This document shows, piece after piece, positions 5,308 through 7,552 of a stretch of 7,552 bases of DNA (positions are counted from its first letter, which is position 1; each line of letters starts with the position of its first letter). Source of the stretch: Chlamydiia bacterium (GTDB lineage Bacteria; Chlamydiota; Chlamydiia; Chlamydiales; SM23-39). The notes below the pieces were generated by a model. The model had not been told where the DNA came from. It did no database searches and saw only the letters and a list, made by a program, of their open reading frames with translations. The stretch lies in assembly GCA_016194825.1 (NCBI GenBank), contig JACQAR010000062.1, positions 1 through 7,552 on the forward strand, given 5' to 3'. The position numbers and the translations under genes are program-made.

Positions 5308-5474
5308 TGCATAACCTCATTTGTTTGCTAAAATCCGTTCTTTTTTCGCTGATTTTTATCGCTCTCTCTCGCCGACTTTTTAAAGTCGGCTCGTTCGTTT
5401 GATCCGAAACTGCAAGCAGTTTCTAAAAATCATCAAAAAAATCTCCGATTTTTTCAAACAAAGCAGGTTATGCA
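5308..5474. repeat. Foldback / MITE-like element between nhaD and the porin gene
   Basis: Terminal inverted repeats of 30 bp match at 25 positions: 5308-5337 (tgcataacct at the outer end) against the complement of 5445-5474. Weaker pairing continues inward over T-rich and gatttttat-like stretches. The interior holds two perfect hairpins: 5371-5390 (gccgacttt/aaagtcggc, 2-nt loop) and 5406-5423 (gaaactgc/gcagtttc, 2-nt loop). There is no coding capacity, and no clear target-site duplication outside the ends. The size of about 167 bp, terminal repeats and lack of genes fit a non-autonomous transposable element or a long bidirectional terminator. Its place between two convergent genes suits either. 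Confidence 0.6.
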
Positions 5475-5497
5475 TGTGCGGGACCCCTCGTGTGAGA

Positions 5498-6589
5498 TTA
5501 GAAATCAAATTGAACGGCGAGTGAGAATCCGTTGAGAGAAAAATCGGTGCGGAGCGCTTCGTTGCCAAAGCCGTTGCTATTAGCAAAGCCGCCATTGTAG
5601 ATTTTTCTGACGTAGAATAGATCAAACCATTCTTGGAACTCGTAGGCAGCGCGAACCGCAACATAGTTCCTCTCGCAGTTGAAGAACATGCCCCACTGCA
5701 GCCCCAAAGAGAGATCTAGCACAGGAATATTGTCCCAGATGGTCTCGTCGATATAAGAAGTGGTGGGCGAATTCGTGCCAGACGGGACGCTGAATCGCTC
5801 TTTTGCATGGATATGGCTTCTCAGCATTGAGCCGGCCGCTGTTCCGAAGAATCTCCAATCTTTATTCACAATCCATTCCGAATTGACACCAGCGCGTAAC
5901 CCAAATCCATAGAAATTATTTGTCGTATAGACTTTGCTACGGAAATTCAACCCGCCGTAATCTACGCGGAAAGTTTGGTCGATAAAGCCAAATCGCATCC
6001 CCAATACAGGGTTCATCACAAAATGGCGGCTGATGTGGTAGGGTTTGCCCATCCAGAGGTCGACTTGGTTATACTGTCCTCGCCAGCCAGCATTGGCTCC
6101 ATTGCCAAACGATGCGGGAGCCGAATCACCACCTGTCATCCAGAGGGGGATAACGATGGAGGTAGCGGGTGTCTCATTGCTGGTGTAGTTGCTGAAATGG
6201 ACCCAGGTCCAGTTCCCTTCCAAGTTCCAGGCGTCATGATCGATGTATCCCCCTAAACCGACGCGTACGCCAGGGTTGTAGTTCCAGTCAAAATTTAAAA
6301 CGTACCCATGCTTGAGGGGGATCGCAGACCCACCTGAACCGTTGGTTACGCTCCCATTGTCATTCTGAATGCCATATTCGAGTCCGCCCTCAGAAGCCTG
6401 CATGGCCAGTCCTGCGACATAAAAATAGATATCGTTCGGATCGACTAAGTTGACATCTTTAGGAAAGGCAAAAGCAAAGGAATCTTTTGGTTTGTGCTCA
6501 CTATTCATTCCAGCTTCTATTTGACCTGTCAGCGACAAGGCCACGATGGAAGAGGCAAGTGCGCTATTCACTGATTTATTCCATTTCAT
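5498..6589 (-). CDS. Lpg1974/Legionella-type pore-forming outer membrane protein (MOMP-like)
   Basis: A 363-aa predicted beta-barrel porin. Residues 1-26 form a signal peptide (MKWNKSVNSA, a hydrophobic core, then a likely cleavage after GQIEA), so the protein is exported. The mature part is rich in alternating aromatic strands: VLNFDWNYNPGVRVGLGGY (97-115), DAWNLEGNWTWVHF (119-132), GWRGQYNQVDLWMG (168-181), NPVLGMRFGFIDQTF (193-207), LDLSLGLQWGMFFN (291-304) and YVAVRAAYEFQEWFDLF (309-325). It ends in QFDF, the C-terminal Phe expected of an outer-membrane barrel. This pattern fits the Legionella OMP (Lpg1974) family, expanded in Simkania-like chlamydiae as MOMP-like proteins. It probably gives general solute permeability; specificity is unknown. 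The ATG has a ggag ribosome-binding site 7 nt upstream (minus strand, 6597-6600). It is divergent from the rRNA operon. Confidence 0.82.
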   Translation of the reverse strand: MKWNKSVNSALASSIVALSLTGQIEAGMNSEHKPKDSFAFAFPKDVNLVDPNDIYFYVAGLAMQASEGGLEYGIQNDNGSVTNGSGGSAIPLKHGYVLNFDWNYNPGVRVGLGGYIDHDAWNLEGNWTWVHFSNYTSNETPATSIVIPLWMTGGDSAPASFGNGANAGWRGQYNQVDLWMGKPYHISRHFVMNPVLGMRFGFIDQTFRVDYGGLNFRSKVYTTNNFYGFGLRAGVNSEWIVNKDWRFFGTAAGSMLRSHIHAKERFSVPSGTNSPTTSYIDETIWDNIPVLDLSLGLQWGMFFNCERNYVAVRAAYEFQEWFDLFYVRKIYNGGFANSNGFGNEALRTDFSLNGFSLAVQFDF

Positions 6590-6621
6590 ACTGATTCTCC
6601 GGTGTTAGAAGATATACCGCG

Positions 6622-6651
6622 ATACTAAAGGATTTGCTTGGTTGAGCGCAA
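6622..6651 (-). promoter_or_regulatory. Candidate porin promoter
   Basis: On the minus strand TTGCGC (6646-6651) and TAGTAT (6622-6627) are 18 nt apart, leaving a leader of roughly 25 nt to the ATG at 6589 with a good ggag ribosome-binding site. Matches to consensus are moderate: three of six and four of six. Confidence 0.35.
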
Positions 6652-6953
6652 CATATTTTTGATAAGGAGTTGGTAACGGGCCAAGAGTCTTGTTGAAGGT
6701 TGCGTTAAGGGGATTTATTTTGTTTTTAAGGGTTTCGTTGTTAGCTGGTTGGGAATTGCCTTCAAACCACGTGCTTGCTTAAAAATGTTGGTTTTTAGTA
6801 TGTTCTTAGCTTCGCAACGATGAAAAAAGCAGCGGATGCGAAAAGAGCAACGAGATTGCTCAACATGTTTTGACAGTAGAAGAAGAGAAGAGTAAGGAAC
6901 TGGCTTGTGAGGCATATGCCAAAAGCATATGTACCTCGAGCAATAAATACAAT
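6652..6953 (+). promoter_or_regulatory. rRNA upstream region: promoter and leader
   Basis: No gene is seen in this stretch; the open frame across it on the minus strand runs into 16S and is not credible. It must hold the rRNA operon promoter and 5' leader. Candidates are TTGCTT (6775-6780) with TATGTT (6799-6804) at 18 nt, and a perfect TTGACA (6870-6875) whose spaced -10 (taagga, 6893-6898) is poor. A 6-bp hairpin (6845-6850 with 6856-6861, gagcaa/ttgctc) lies in the likely leader. I cannot choose the real promoter by eye. Confidence 0.4.
6909..6938 (+). other. Leader hairpin just upstream of 16S rRNA
   Basis: The segment gagg-catatgc (6909-6919) pairs with gcatatg-(ta)-cctc (6925-6937), an 11-bp stem with a 2-nt bulge and a small loop. 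It ends about 15 nt before the mature 16S start, and may be a leader processing or pausing structure. The partner strand of the usual 16S-flanking processing stem lies outside the window. Confidence 0.4.

Positions 6954-7552
<599 letters not shown>

Overview
The window comes from a member of the phylum Chlamydiae outside the Chlamydiaceae (an environmental, Simkania/Parachlamydia-like lineage; the exact family cannot be fixed from this sequence alone). The main evidence is the 5' part of a 16S rRNA gene at the right edge. It carries both Chlamydiales signature-primer sites (cggcgtggatgaggcat at 6993-7009 and gccaacactgggactga at 7265-7281). Two other genes agree with this: a Lpg1974/Legionella-type outer-membrane porin, a family abundant in Simkania-like chlamydiae, and isocitrate dehydrogenase, which the Chlamydiaceae lack.

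Layout. 1-171: hairpin-rich, gene-free DNA ending in a plausible promoter. 172-561 (+): an orphan hypothetical protein. 581-1744: the notable region, in which a 191-bp segment encoding the last 62 residues of isocitrate dehydrogenase is present twice as direct repeats (581-771 and 1554-1744, 189/191 identical, no indels). Between the copies lies a type II toxin-antitoxin pair: a HigB/RelE-like toxin at 921-1268 and an HTH antitoxin at 1189-1554, overlapping by 80 nt. A near-consensus promoter lies just inside the left junction. 1555-2988 (-): intact icd, ending in the right-hand repeat. 3059-5283 (+): a two-gene operon of arabinose-5-phosphate isomerase (kdsD/kpsF) and an NhaD-type Na+/H+ antiporter. 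5308-5474: a foldback, MITE-like element between two convergent genes. 5498-6589 (-): the porin. 6590-6953: divergent porin/rRNA regulatory region and leader. 6954-7552: partial 16S rRNA.

Interpretation. Most of the window is housekeeping: TCA cycle, Kdo/LPS precursor, ion homeostasis, outer membrane and ribosome. The accessory part is the toxin-antitoxin cassette lodged at the icd stop codon and bracketed by a duplicated icd tail. This is the architecture expected of integration into the 3' end of icd that restores the target gene, as known for phage 21 and e14 in E. coli. No integrase is present inside the repeats, so it is either a stripped remnant or a small cassette moved by homologous or other recombination. 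Recombination between the repeats would delete the toxin-antitoxin genes and leave icd intact, so the cassette could stabilise its own locus by addiction. The duplication is seen directly; the mechanism and dynamics are inference.
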